Below are positions 11,057 to 21,842 of a stretch of DNA of 64,000 nucleotides, piece by piece. The notes beneath the pieces are model-generated. The model ran no database searches. It was not told the DNA's origin and worked only from the letters and a program-made list of their open reading frames with translations. The stretch is from Gerris lacustris (taxonomy: Eukaryota; Arthropoda; Insecta; Hemiptera; Gerridae). The DNA lies in NCBI GenBank assembly GCA_951217055.1, contig OX578284.1:15123687-15187686 (forward strand). Reading direction: 5' to 3'. Made by a program: the position numbers and the translations under genes. The first letter of the stretch is position 1; every line of letters begins with the position of its first letter.

Positions 11057-11832
11057 TATACAATGGTTATAACCTGCCACTTAATATAACCTTTCATATA
11101 AATCAAATTATAGGTAAGACTATGTTGAAATTTTCTCCACTTCATGGAAACAAATTCAATCATAGATATGTTTTGGGTATTGAATCCAGTGTAGCCAACA
11201 GTGCAGCAACCTTTACACTTCCCCCTCTAAAGGCGGATGTCATGGTGCGCTCCTAATGGCAAAATTTAGTACTAAAAAATGAAAATCATGCTACCTCCTA
11301 ACTCCCTACCACTTTATTTAAGAACATCAGATTTTAATTTTTTTTTATTTATATATATTTTCTGTTTGCGTGACTGAAATTTCTTTTGCCCTCCAGCTTA
11401 AAAAATATTCAGGCTAAAAAGACTAAAGTTGAAGGAATAAGATGAATTGAGGTTGGTTTAGAGGGTTGAAGGATTGGATAGATCTTTGTTGAGGTAAATA
11501 CAAGGAAAGCTTCATTTACCAGACTATTGTGATTCACAGGGTTTTCATTTGGGTTTAGTCTAGGGTGAAATAACATCGAGAAAACTGAAACCTTAAGGGT
11601 AAACTTTCATTGGAGATGATAATAAGAACGAAGTATCTTTACCTTAGACGCCTTATTAACCCTTGTCTAATACAACCACCAACATACTAATAAATAATCC
11701 AATCTTCTTCTTAAATTAATTTAACAAGAATAACCAATTGTAAAGTATTAGCGTCAAATTATAATTAGAATTTTGTACTTTGGTAGAGAAAAGTCTAATG
11801 CACACATTTTTTACATTTTAAATATAATAGTT
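11057..11832. other. Non-coding stretch
   Basis: No gene, RNA or recognisable element is supported here. Confidence 0.4.
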
Positions 11833-12304
11833 TGTTAAGGTGCGTTTAAACTTCAATTTCATTACTTCATATGTTTGAACGGAACACTTTCAATCCAATT
11901 GATTCGCCAGTAAAAATAAACTAGCTAAAAACATAAACATAACCTATGCAGCTGAAACCTTCCCTTCCATCAAAAAGAAAACAAGAGGTTTGTTCCAACC
12001 CCCTATATATTTGTACCGTCTTTTGTATCGTCCCGCGAATCGTTCGGGAATCGGTTAGGACAGGTTTTATAAGCATGTACTAACATTGGTACTGTAATAA
12101 AATCATGTCAGGTTGGAACGGGTTTAGGACTATAATTCTCACCGTATTAAACAAATTTAAGGAAACCTAATAGTTAGGAAACCTTCTTGTTGACATGTGT
12201 GACGATTGACATAACTGCGCATGTCATACAAACCAGTACTTGGTATTGTCAGAGGATCGTTTGGAAGGTGCTGTAAACGGTTCGCAAACAATCTAGCTAA
12301 GGAC

Positions 12305-12309
12305 GGTAC
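12305..12309. other. Copia target-site duplication, left copy
   Basis: GGTAC immediately before the left LTR, repeated as GGTAC at 16727-16731 directly after the right LTR. A 5-bp duplication is the usual size for Ty1/copia integration. Confidence 0.9.
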
Positions 12310-12452
12310 ACTTGAAAATAACAGACTTAGCAGAGTTATAGTCAAAGAAAAAGTATATAATTATTGGAAAGTACAATTTGGATTTTTAACAAACAATAAA
12401 AAAAACATGTCAAAATTAGACAGATTATTGAAAACAATAACAAAACTCAACA
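12310..12452 (-). repeat. Copia 3' LTR
   Basis: In element orientation it starts TGTTGAGTTTTG and ends TTTTCAAGT. It is unusual for not ending in CA. It matches 16584-16726 over its whole length by eye. The stop codon of the gag-pol ORF (TGA, 12447-12449) lies within its first six bases. Confidence 0.93.
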
Positions 12453-15400
12453 CTTTCCCTTTTTCAATAGACTGTCTACTCCAAGTTGTTTCATAAGTGT
12501 TGCCATTCTAGGCTTATGTAGCGGCTTGGTCAAAATATCAGCAAGTTGATCTTCTGTTGAAACTCGCTTGATGTATAAGTATCCATGTTGAACAGCTTCT
12601 CGCACGAAAAAGTGTCGAATATGAATATGCTTTGTGCGTCGATGGTGTTCAGGGTTTTGCGCTAATTTTATTGCAGCTTCATTATCGACGTACAATTGAG
12701 GAATGCTCTTAAGATCTGCGATTTCATTTAGAAGTCTCTTAAGCCAAATTATTTCTCTAGATGCTTCACTCGCAGCTACTACTTCAGCCTCCGTGGTCGA
12801 AATAGCAACTGATGTTTGTCTCTGACTTAACCAAGAAACTATCTTGCCTGCATATTTACAGACAACTCCTGTTGTCGATCTACCAGAGGAAAGATCTCCT
12901 CCAAGATCAGCGTCACTGTATCCTTCTAATATTCCTTCGCCGGTATTACCTGTATACATTATTCCATGGTCAATAGTACCTTTCAGGTAACGGAATATCC
13001 TTTTAACTTTAGTTACATCTTCCATGGTTGGGTTTTCTAAAGTTCTACTAGCTACACCAACGGCATAGGCGATGTCAGGCCTAGTACCTACCATCAAATA
13101 CATGAGGGCACCGACCGCTTGTCTATAGGGAAATACACCTTCTTCAATAATATCAGAGTCTTCTGCTTTCCCTAATTTAACGTTTTCATTTGTTGGAGGT
13201 TTTGGAGCTTCTTTAATTATTGGAGTAGGAGCAGATTTGCACTCACTCATGCCAAATCTTTCCAAAATTTTTGATGTGTAGGCCTTCTGACTTATTTTAA
13301 TTGAACCATCAGGGCATTGGTTGATTTCCAGTCCAAGATAGTAGTTAACATTTTTTGTTGTTATTTTAAATTCATTTCTAAGTTCATTTAGAAATATTTC
13401 TAGTTTATTTTGATCACTAGCAGCTACTAACCCGTCATCAACGTATAAGGCTATTACAACTTTATCCTCACCTCTCTGTCTAATAAAAAGGCATGGATCC
13501 GCATCAGATTCTTTAAATCCAGCTTGAATAAGAAATTCAGCAAATCTCTTATACCAACACCGAGGTGCCTGTTTAAGTCCATAAAGACTTCTTAACAAAC
13601 GGCATACTCTGTTAGTTCCATCAGAGTATCCTTCAGGTTGTTGCATGAAGATTTCATGATCTTCGAGATGTCCATAAAGGAATGCGGTTTTAACGTCGAA
13701 TTGAGATAGTGTCAATTTTTCATTCGCCGCTATGCTCAACAAAGTTCTTATAGTTGTCATCTTCGCTACAGGACTAAAGGTCTGGTCAAAATCTTCTCCT
13801 TTTCTCTGAGAAAACCCCTTCACAACCAGCCTCGCCTTAAATCTTTCAACCGATCCGTCTGGATTAGTTTTAACCCGATAAACCCACTTGCAAGGTATTG
13901 CCTTTTTATTTTTAGGAAGGTTGTCAAGAACCCAGGTATTATTTTCATTCAATGATTTTATTTCTTCGTCCATTGCTTGACCCCAGTCACTTGCTTCATT
14001 GCTTTTTAGAGCTTCATTGTAGGTTTCAGGTGTTTTTATTTCTGTTGCAACGCTAGCTGCTACGGTAGCAATATAATCTTCAAATCGTTCTGGTTTCTTA
14101 ATTTTTGATCGATCCCTAAGAACTCTATCAGATTTAGAATGCTCTTGATTGTTATTTTTATTTTCTTCATTATAAGTATCAACTTTTAATTTTTCTGTAA
14201 TTTCATCTTCAATTTTTTCTTCATAATTGTCAACTTTATTTTGTTTATTTTTCAGAAAAGTGGGTTGATATGAATTACTGGATTCTAGTATTTCTTCATT
14301 GAAAGTAACATCCCTTGATCGAATTAGTTTATTACTTTCTTTATTCCAAATTCTATATCCACCATATTCATAGCCTATCAGAATTCCTTTCACTGACTTT
14401 TTGTCCATTTTCTTCCGTTTACATTTAGGAATATGAGCATAACATTCACACCCAATTATGCGGAAATGTTTAATACTAGGTTTTTTCTTAAACCATAGTT
14501 CATGGGGTGTTTTATTTTCGATACTAGAAGGTCCACTTCTATTAAGAATATAAGCTGCTGTACTTACTAGTTCAGCCCAGAGATAATGAGGAAGCTCAGT
14601 GTGCGCATGCATCAATGATCGTGCACACTCCACAAGTGTTCGATTTTTTTCTCTCTCGCTGCAGCCGTTTTGCTGAGGAGTGTAAGGCATGGTTAAACTT
14701 TGTTTTATGCCCTTTTCTTCAAGTATATTTCTTACTTCTTTATTATCGAACTCTCCACCGTTATCACTTAGTAATTCACGGATTTGTATACCGATATTTT
14801 CAGCTGATTTTAACATTATTCTCAATTTCTCAGAAACTTCAGATTTTTGTTTTATAAAATAAACGAATCTATATCTACTAAAGTCGTCTTTAAAAAGAAC
14901 AAAGTACCTATATCCTGAGTTGGAAGCTGCAAACGGACCGCAAACATCTGAATGAATTAATTCCCCAGGGGCTTTAGCTCTTTCCCGAGTCCCAAATTTC
15001 AAACGATGAGCTTTCCCGTAGAGACAGCCTTCACAAATTTCGGAGTCTATTTTAACTTTAATTTTAAGTTCCCTCTCTATGACTTCTTTAACGTGTTTTT
15101 TATTCTGGTGACCCAAACGTTCATGGTAGAGTTGTAACAAATTTTGATCTGATTCAACTGAATTGAGTTTTCCATTTTTATTTTTATTATTTTTGGCTGT
15201 TCTAAAATTTATTTTATATAGACCTCCATTTCGTTCACGATGACCCACCAAAACAAGGTCTTCACCAATTTTTAAGTGACACGTTTTTGCATCAGAGATA
15301 AATTGACTCGATTCAGGATGTTTGTCTTGAGTAGATAAAACAGAGAATAAGTTCTTTTTAAGTTGAGGGACATACCAAACTTCACTTAAAGTATAATTGA

Positions 15401-16472
15401 CCCATTTATTGTGTACTCTTGATTGTACCAAAATATTTCCTTTTCCGACAGCATTCACTGTGTGACCACTAGCCGTAGTTACTACATGTTCATCGTTAAA
15501 CTTATCTAAAGAGTCAAATAGATCAAGGTTGTTACACACATGATGAGTAGCACCGTTATCTATGTACCAATTAAACTGATCGCATTCCATCAACACTTCA
15601 TTCGACATAGTTAAGGATAGGACATGACTTGTACTTGCACCAGATTTACTAGATTTGTTAGATTTCCAATCTTTATAATTTTTGGATTTATTAAACCATT
15701 GTTTATTTTTATATTTATTGCAAGTACATTTTTCATCCTTGTAATCTGGTTTTTCCACAATATGTTTTCCTTTAGGTTTGAATTTTGTAGCTAAAACTTC
15801 TGACTTGTCTGAATCATCATGACAGTGTTTCTTGGCAAGCGCTCTTTCGTGTGAGCATAGTTGACTAGTTAAATTATCGATAGTTCTTTCACTTTTGGGC
15901 ATAAGAAGCCAGCTAGACTTGAATGAAAAATATTCATCAGGCAAAGTACCTAGGATCTTACATATTAGTAGAATTTCAGGTAGAGAGTAATCTCGCTTAC
16001 CATTATGAGCATCCTTTTGAATTTCGATGCACAAATTAGTCCACAAATTCTTTATTTTAGATAAATGAGAAGCAATATCATCATTAGTATCCATTTTATA
16101 TGTAAAAAATTGTAAACACAGATCATAGGTTTTGTCTTCTGTAGGCCCGTCATACAGTCTATGCAGTTCAAGCCAGACTTCTCTTGCAGTTTGGAATCTC
16201 ATAATTTTCTGTACATTATCATTTGTCATATTAGTAGTAATCGCTAGCAGCGCCTCACTGTCTGCTTTCGAAAATTTTTCAAGTTTCTTCTCATACTCAA
16301 CAAGATCTGAGGGAGTAGCCTTGGAATCTAAAGCAGTAGGTTTTACCAGAGTACCTTCAACAACATGGAGGCCTCCAGCTATGTTCCTCAGTAAGAGCTG
16401 TACCTTGTACTTCCAGGTGGCCCAGTCACCTTTACCTTCTAGGCGGCCGATGTTATACTTAAAATTTTCCAT
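12447..16472 (-). CDS. Copia gag-pol polyprotein (1341 aa)
   Basis: Encodes the proteins for reverse transcription and integration of the element. Order by residue: UBN2/DUF4219-type Gag (1-240); aspartic protease with WYIDNGATHHV at about 302-312 (DNGA in place of the usual DSGA); GAG-pre-integrase zinc-binding H450/H455 and C480/C483 (CEGC); integrase core with D509 (HSDVCGPF), D570 (SDNGGEF) and E606 (QNGCSE); RT beginning near WVYRVK with catalytic LYVDDG; RNase H with DADLGGD, TTEAE and VDNEAA, ending near HIHIRHFFVRE. The start ATG at 16470-16472 lies 111 nt after the 5' LTR. No proper CX2CX4HX4C zinc knuckle is present; only a CTCNKYKN remnant is seen near residue 249. No stop or frameshift was found. 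Confidence 0.97.
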   Translation of the reverse strand: MENFKYNIGRLEGKGDWATWKYKVQLLLRNIAGGLHVVEGTLVKPTALDSKATPSDLVEYEKKLEKFSKADSEALLAITTNMTNDNVQKIMRFQTAREVWLELHRLYDGPTEDKTYDLCLQFFTYKMDTNDDIASHLSKIKNLWTNLCIEIQKDAHNGKRDYSLPEILLICKILGTLPDEYFSFKSSWLLMPKSERTIDNLTSQLCSHERALAKKHCHDDSDKSEVLATKFKPKGKHIVEKPDYKDEKCTCNKYKNKQWFNKSKNYKDWKSNKSSKSGASTSHVLSLTMSNEVLMECDQFNWYIDNGATHHVCNNLDLFDSLDKFNDEHVVTTASGHTVNAVGKGNILVQSRVHNKWVNYTLSEVWYVPQLKKNLFSVLSTQDKHPESSQFISDAKTCHLKIGEDLVLVGHRERNGGLYKINFRTAKNNKNKNGKLNSVESDQNLLQLYHERLGHQNKKHVKEVIERELKIKVKIDSEICEGCLYGKAHRLKFGTRERAKAPGELIHSDVCGPFAASNSGYRYFVLFKDDFSRYRFVYFIKQKSEVSEKLRIMLKSAENIGIQIRELLSDNGGEFDNKEVRNILEEKGIKQSLTMPYTPQQNGCSEREKNRTLVECARSLMHAHTELPHYLWAELVSTAAYILNRSGPSSIENKTPHELWFKKKPSIKHFRIIGCECYAHIPKCKRKKMDKKSVKGILIGYEYGGYRIWNKESNKLIRSRDVTFNEEILESSNSYQPTFLKNKQNKVDNYEEKIEDEITEKLKVDTYNEENKNNNQEHSKSDRVLRDRSKIKKPERFEDYIATVAASVATEIKTPETYNEALKSNEASDWGQAMDEEIKSLNENNTWVLDNLPKNKKAIPCKWVYRVKTNPDGSVERFKARLVVKGFSQRKGEDFDQTFSPVAKMTTIRTLLSIAANEKLTLSQFDVKTAFLYGHLEDHEIFMQQPEGYSDGTNRVCRLLRSLYGLKQAPRCWYKRFAEFLIQAGFKESDADPCLFIRQRGEDKVVIALYVDDGLVAASDQNKLEIFLNELRNEFKITTKNVNYYLGLEINQCPDGSIKISQKAYTSKILERFGMSECKSAPTPIIKEAPKPPTNENVKLGKAEDSDIIEEGVFPYRQAVGALMYLMVGTRPDIAYAVGVASRTLENPTMEDVTKVKRIFRYLKGTIDHGIMYTGNTGEGILEGYSDADLGGDLSSGRSTTGVVCKYAGKIVSWLSQRQTSVAISTTEAEVVAASEASREIIWLKRLLNEIADLKSIPQLYVDNEAAIKLAQNPEHHRRTKHIHIRHFFVREAVQHGYLYIKRVSTEDQLADILTKPLHKPRMATLMKQLGVDSLLKKGKC
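12453..12466 (-). other. Copia polypurine tract
   Basis: On the element strand GAAAAAGGGAAAG directly abuts the TGTTGAG start of the 3' LTR. This is the expected position of the plus-strand primer. The tract doubles as the last codons of the ORF (KKGK). Confidence 0.85.
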
Positions 16473-16561
16473 TAGTCAAATTTTACGACTTTTAATCTAT
16501 AACTACGAAGTTTTAAAATAATATTTTAAAAAGTTTAAAACTTACGATACGCGCAGTCCGG

Positions 16562-16583
16562 AAGTGAGTCTGAACCCATAACC
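16562..16583 (-). other. Copia primer binding site
   Basis: Directly after the 5' LTR the element strand reads GGTTATGGGTTCAGACTC. From memory, Drosophila copia has a GGTTATGGGCCCAG-type site primed by an internal half of initiator tRNA-Met, and this one shares GGTTATGGG and CAG. Assignment to half-tRNA-iMet priming is therefore by similarity. Confidence 0.7.
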
Positions 16584-16726
16584 ACTTGAAAATAACAGAC
16601 TTAGCAGAGTTATAGTCAAAGAAAAAGTATATAATTATTGGAAAGTACAATTTGGATTTTTAACAAACAATAAAAAAAACATGTCAAAATTAGACAGATT
16701 ATTGAAAACAATAACAAAACTCAACA
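16584..16726 (-). repeat. Copia 5' LTR
   Basis: 143 bp, identical by eye to 12310-12452. On the element strand it runs TGTTGAG...TTTTCAAGT. Followed on the plus strand by the GGTAC target duplication (16727-16731). Confidence 0.93.
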
Positions 16727-16985
16727 GGTACGCAACTTCGCCACAAGTAGGGTTGGAACGGCTTTTGTCCATTGCGCATGCCCGTGACTATCCCGCGGAT
16801 GGTAATAGGTTGTATCAAATCAAAGCTGTTTTTACAGTTTTAATTAATGTTTTCATAGTGCCATTCAATCAAATTGCTTGAAAATTTAAACTTGTTCTTT
16901 TCCATCGGCAATGGCAATAAGCAATTTCATTAAATCTCAAGGAGCAATGAAATTGAATCGTCTAAACGCAACTTTTGATAATTGT

Positions 16986-17874
16986 AGTCCTTGATGTTTT
17001 TTCTTTTTTTTTAAACATTAACCTTTTTTCTAAATTCGGATAATTTGAGTTTAACGTTAGTAAAAAAAAATTATTTTCACTGTCAAGCAAACTATAGGAA
17101 AATAATATAGATCAATAAGTTGGAGACATTTAATAATAACCTGTTATATTTCATGCCACGTGGATAGTATAAAAGTAAAGTTAACAATATTTTTAAGTAT
17201 CTAGAGTTCTTTTAAACAAGGAATAGAATCGATAAAAGTGACTGTAAATAAAAACATATTTGATAGAGTGAAATGTTGATACATATATACCAATAAAAAG
17301 AAATTCTTTAATATTGTGAAACTATTCAAGGGGAGATTCTTTGAATAAAAAATAAGTGGAAAAAATTCCTATGAACATACGAGATATGATTTTCGATCAA
17401 ACATTTCTGAAACGAAGCGTGATACGACAACAATTCTAAGGACAAAAAAGTTTTATTTTTAATTGAACCATCGACAAAAAGTATCAGTCTTAAAAAAAAG
17501 TGGTGGCGTTTCTTATTATTCCTCATTTATTATTATATTAAATACATACCTACTGAGACGCCCCTGGAATAATGGGTAAAATACCAATACCGCACACTTT
17601 CCTCCAAAACAGTCCAAAACCGCACAAAAGAGATAGGTCCATTACCACACAAAGGAACCCGACACTGGATCCCTTCTAATCCGAAAAAAAGGTTAAAAAG
17701 GGTTAATAAAAAAAAAAAAAAGGTAGACTCCAGTAGCGCACACTTTACATCTCATAATTTATTGTTTATTCACATAAACAATAATACATAAATAATTATA
17801 GATTTTTGAGGGCCTTAAAATCTGGTATGTCAACTTGGAGGTGTGTTGAAAAACGGTGTTGTGTTACCATCCAT
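16986..17874. other. Non-coding stretch
   Basis: No gene is supported. Around 17570-17660 a CCGCACA(C/A)-rich segment (ACCGCACACTTTCC, AACCGCACAAAAG) has inverted counterparts at 18490-18550 (GTGTGCGGTATT, CTGTGCGGTTTCGG). The 1-kb interval may therefore be one old inverted-repeat element into which the RT fragment at 17875 fell. Confidence 0.35.
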
Positions 17875-18121
17875 ATAAAAGCAGGATTAGTAAGATGGCT
17901 CGGCCACATACAAAGAATGCCAGAGGAGAGAGTTCCGAGAAAGCTGCTCGACGGACAACCAGGAGGCAGGAGAAGCCGACGTTGACCAAGAAAGAGATGG
18001 AAAGAAGATGTAGAGGAGGAACTAAAATCTCCAGGAGTCCGTGGTTGGCACCATCAGGCGCAGGACAGATATGCTTGGAGAGGAGTCATTGAGCAGGCCA
18101 GAGCCTTTCACGGGCTGTATG
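17875..18121 (+). pseudogene. C-terminal fragment of a non-LTR reverse-transcriptase ORF
   Basis: In the frame starting ATA at 17875 the translation contains VRWLGHIQRMPEERVPRKLL, then PGGRRSRR, a TGA stop, then PRKRWKEDVEEELK, GVRGWHHQAQDRYAWRGVIE and QARAFHGLY. This is the characteristic tail of RTE/CR1-like endonuclease-reverse transcriptases (RWLGH...RMP...PRK...G.R..GRP..RW.D.V..D). One in-frame stop and the absence of upstream RT domains show it is a dead 5'-truncated copy. The 78-codon ORF in another frame is a shadow. Confidence 0.85.
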
Positions 18122-18828
18122 TATGTTACTATCCATACAGACTGTGACAAACAAAATATATTGAACACAACAGGTATACACCGACACAACTCTATTGATC
18201 CAGAAAGCTTAAAAATACAAGAAATAAAAAACTAAAGTAAAAGGAAAGCAGAGTTTGATTTAACTGAGAGACCGAGAAAAATTATTAGATTAGAAGTGGC
18301 TGCTAGGGAAAATAATATTGGATCTTCAGGTATTAATAATAGTAGGACGAGTAGATATGCGTCAATATCCTTAGACTTAGAATCATATGGCTAAAAATAT
18401 TTACAATTTAAGAAGTACATATGAGGATTTGGAAGCCTAATATACATTTTTATCTGAGTCATGTAATTTTTATACCTGCTTCTGAGTGGTTTACCTGAAG
18501 TGTGCGGTATTAAACATAGGTACGGAAATGGTCCTGTGCGGTTTCGGTACCCGCAAGTAACTTTAATATGTACGAAATTATAATTGAAAAAAATCTATCT
18601 CGAAATCTATCTCGACTTAAGCAGGTCTACTGAATACTTTAAACAAAACAAATACATTTTGTTTACCACTTATTATACATGAGCTTAAAACGTACATCAG
18701 ATACTATAGATTACTTAATGTGCAGTTGAGACAATAGAGAATGTGAACTTCTTTCTAACTTTACGTGCACACCAATTTAAATAACATCGAAACAAAGTAA
18801 CAAAATGTATCTGATTTTTAATTTTACT
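18122..18828. other. Non-coding stretch
   Basis: No supported gene. It includes the inverted CCGCACA/TGTGCGG counterpart noted for the 17.6-kb stretch. Confidence 0.35.
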
Positions 18829-21800
18829 TTTTAGGTTTCTGTACGAACTACGAAAAGAAACCTTAAATAACGGCTCTGTCTGCCGGTCTGTCTGTTGGCG
18901 TCTGTCCTTTTGCATGTTTCATTTCATTCCCTTCTATAGCTAAGAACATGAAATTCGGCACACAGGTGCATCTCGGCATTTGTGACAACTGTACACTTAT
19001 TGTAGTTTTCACACTTAATATTTCCAAGATGGCGGCCAATATTGTGGGTGATTAAAAAAAATTTAGTCACCATGACGATGTATACGTTAATTTAAAGGTC
19101 TTGAAAAAGAATATGCAACTATTAAAATTTCATACTTAATAATTTTAACTTAATCGTACAGAAACCGTGAAACGCTCCTCACTTATTATATTACTAATTT
19201 AAAAGGTATGATGTGACAGGTGCTTCTCTTTTTATTATCGTTCAGTTACTATTAATTATATTATTTTTTTTAAATTTCACCATTCAATACAATGCGAACA
19301 ATCTATTTTTGTAATAAATAAAAAGCTGTTTCATAAAAATCTGAAAATATAAGGGCAACAAAAAGCTTGATACATGGCAACTAATTATCTTTTTTTTATT
19401 TCATATGGTTTCCTTAATATCATTGTTGAACCATACTTTCTTATTTATTATTGAAAGCAATATACAATGCTTTTAGAAGCTTCGAATGAATTTCAAGCTA
19501 CTGCTATTTTTAAACTTTTATTTATTTTTTTTATAAAAAAAACCCTTTACTACTTATTAATGTTGATAGAGAAATCAAGTTAATGTTAATATTAGTAAGT
19601 AAGTACCTAATTTAAAAATAATAGGTTAAAGCTTTTAACTTAACATATGTTTTAGTTTTCTCAAGAGTTTGTGCAAAAAATTGGCATGTATATTGTTAGA
19701 ATATAATACATGCTTTCACTTAGGCTTTTAGAGATAAAATTATATAAATGTAGAATATAATATAAAAATAGAATATAATATATTTCATTTTCCTTTATAT
19801 AACATATTATTTTTATAAACCCTTAACATTTTAAATGGAAGATATTTTTAGATATTCATGCAAATGTTTTGCATTTACAGGATTAAAGGAAATAGTTATT
19901 TATCATCAACATATTAGGATCAATATAATCTCTCCGTTTGCTTGTAACCGTTGTTCGTGTAAACCGCATCGCTTTAACCACTGAACCATGTTATAGGAAT
20001 TCATTGATATGTAAGGGATAGGGTTAGGTATAAATCAAACGGATAATTGGAAGTGAAAATCAGGATTATAGTGCTCCGTAGTAAAGGTAAAGATTCGTCA
20101 TGATTGTCGTATGAAGGCTGAAAGATTAAAAGATTATTGAAGTGTTGTATAATTAAACAAGTAAGACGCGCTTCACGTAAGTACGTAAGGCGATAATCAC
20201 CGGTTTCTGTAAGATTGAGTTAAAATTATTAAGTGTAATAGTTGCATATTCTTTTTCTATACTTCAATACCTATAAATTGATGTACCTATAAAATATGTC
20301 ATGGTGACTAAAAACTTTTTAGTCACCCGCCATATTGACCACCATCTTGAAAATATTAAGTGTTAATTTTAATAGTTGCAGATTCTTTTTCTACACTTTA
20401 AGACCTTTTATTACAATTATATGTACAACATGTCATGGTGACTAATAACATTTTTTTTAGTCACCCGCCAAATTGGCAATATTATGTGTGAAAAATCGAT
20501 GAAACGGAAACACTTCTGTTTTCAAGATATGGACAAAGGATTTGACGGCCGGATTTGAAGATCCCCTGTCTTCAAAAAGGGCGAGAATGTTTGGACCGTA
20601 GCCGGATGTATTGATTTATTATATTTAGTTTAATTTTCATTTTATAAGTTTCTTTTGGAAAAAATAACCGAAACCACGGTACTCAAATATTTTTATGATG
20701 ACCTCCGAAAAAATGTGAATCAGTCTTGAGAAACCGAAAAGAAAACCGGTGTAAAGAAGTCAAGTCGTTGTAGCGACAATCAGATTCTTGGAACGAATCC
20801 ACTTTACAATTCTACGAGACGTTAAGCCCTTGGCAACGGGCTTAATTTTATATTTAGAAACAAGTAAGGCGCGCTTCACGTAAGTACGTGGGGCGATAAT
20901 CGCCGGTTTCTGTACATTAAAGTTAAAATTATTAAGTGCAATATAATTACACTAATTTTAATAGTAAATAGTAATATTCTTTTTCTACTCTTCAAGACCT
21001 TTAAATTGATGTATAACATGTTATGGTATCTAAAACAATGATTAGTCACCCGCCATATTGGCCGCCATCTTGAAAATTTTAATAATTGCATATTTTTTTT
21101 CTACACTTAAAGACCTTTAAGTTGATGTATAACATGTCATAGTTACTAAAAACATTTTTTAGTCGCCCGCCATCTTAAAAATATTACGTGTGAAATTTTA
21201 ATAGTTGCATATTCTTTTTCTTCATTTCAAGACTTTTAAATTGATATATAACATGTCATGGGGACTAAAAGCTTGTTTTTATTCATACGCCATATTGGCC
21301 ACCATCTTGGCCGCCATCACATAACAGTCACTTCGATAGTAATGTCGCGCAAGAGTACATTTTACATTTTTTAAGACGAGTATGCTGGAGTGTGCTGGTA
21401 TGTACAGTGTAGCTATAAGTGATTTCTAACATAACATGGCCTACACGGATAGCAATGGTCGCTGCTATCATTGGGACCTTTTATAGTGTTCCACCATATT
21501 GGCCGGCATCTTGGCCGCCATCTTGAAACTTTTAAGTGTAAAATTTTAATAATTGCATATTTTTTTTCTACACTTCAAGACCTTTAAATTGATGTATAAC
21601 ATGTGATAGTTAAGAACTTTTTTTAGTCGCCCGCCATATTGGCCGCCATCTTGAAAATATTAAGTGTGAAAAATCCAAAATGTGTCCAGTTGTCTCAAAT
21701 GCCGAGATGCACCTGTGTGCCAAATTTCATGTTCCTAGCTATAGTAGTTTATGAATTGAAACAAGCAACGGACATGCACCTACGGACAGACAGACAGAGC

Positions 21801-21842
21801 CGTTATATAAGGTTTCTTTTTGTACTTTGTACAGAAACCTAA
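18829..21842. mobile_element. 3-kb fold-back element with about 200-bp terminal inverted repeats
   Basis: The left end TTTTAGGTTTCTGTACGAAC and following AAGAAACCTTAAATAACGGCTCTGTCTG are mirrored at 21590-21842 (ending CAGAAACCTAAAA). The arms stay alignable for about 200-250 bp, through GAACATGAAATT(C/T)GGCACACA, GGTGCATCTCGGCATTTG and CAAGATGGCGGCCAATAT. The interior holds several copies of a roughly 130-bp unit (AATAGTTGCATATTCTTTTT, AAGACCTTTAAATTGATGTA, CATGTCATGGTGACTAAAA, CCGCCATATTGGCCGCCATC). No transposase was seen. A third end copy occurs at 63390. Confidence 0.8.

Larger units (their letters stand above)
12310..16726 (-). mobile_element. Complete Ty1/copia LTR retrotransposon
   Basis: The element is 4.4 kb on the minus strand: 5' LTR 16584-16726, primer site from 16583 downward, a single gag-pol ORF 12447-16472, polypurine tract, 3' LTR 12310-12452, and GGTAC duplications outside. 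The LTRs are only 143 bp and, compared base by base by eye, identical. With an uninterrupted 1341-codon ORF this indicates very recent insertion. It sits inside an older TIR element. If the receptor gene at 44-62 kb continues to lower coordinates, this copy would lie in one of its introns in sense orientation. Confidence 0.95.
11833..16985. mobile_element. TIR element interrupted by the copia insertion
   Basis: GGTGCGTTTAAACTTCAATTTCATT (about 11840-11864) is mirrored by sequence at about 16942-16972 whose reverse complement reads GTTGCGTTTAGACG then TTCAATTTCATTGC. A second inner pair is GGTTGGAACGG at 12113 and 16751. Removing the copia element and one GGTAC leaves a TIR element of roughly 0.7 kb with no ORF. 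Copia therefore landed inside an older MITE. Confidence 0.5.

Noticed and set aside
14615..16521. Plus-strand ORFs over the copia polyprotein
   Set aside because: Antisense shadows of the 1341-aa ORF.
18420..18480. Possible receptor exon 4 after an acceptor-like CAG followed by GTAT on the minus strand near 18473
   Set aside because: It fits the phase (R, Y) but continues YKNYMTQIK with no TM4 character and soon stops.
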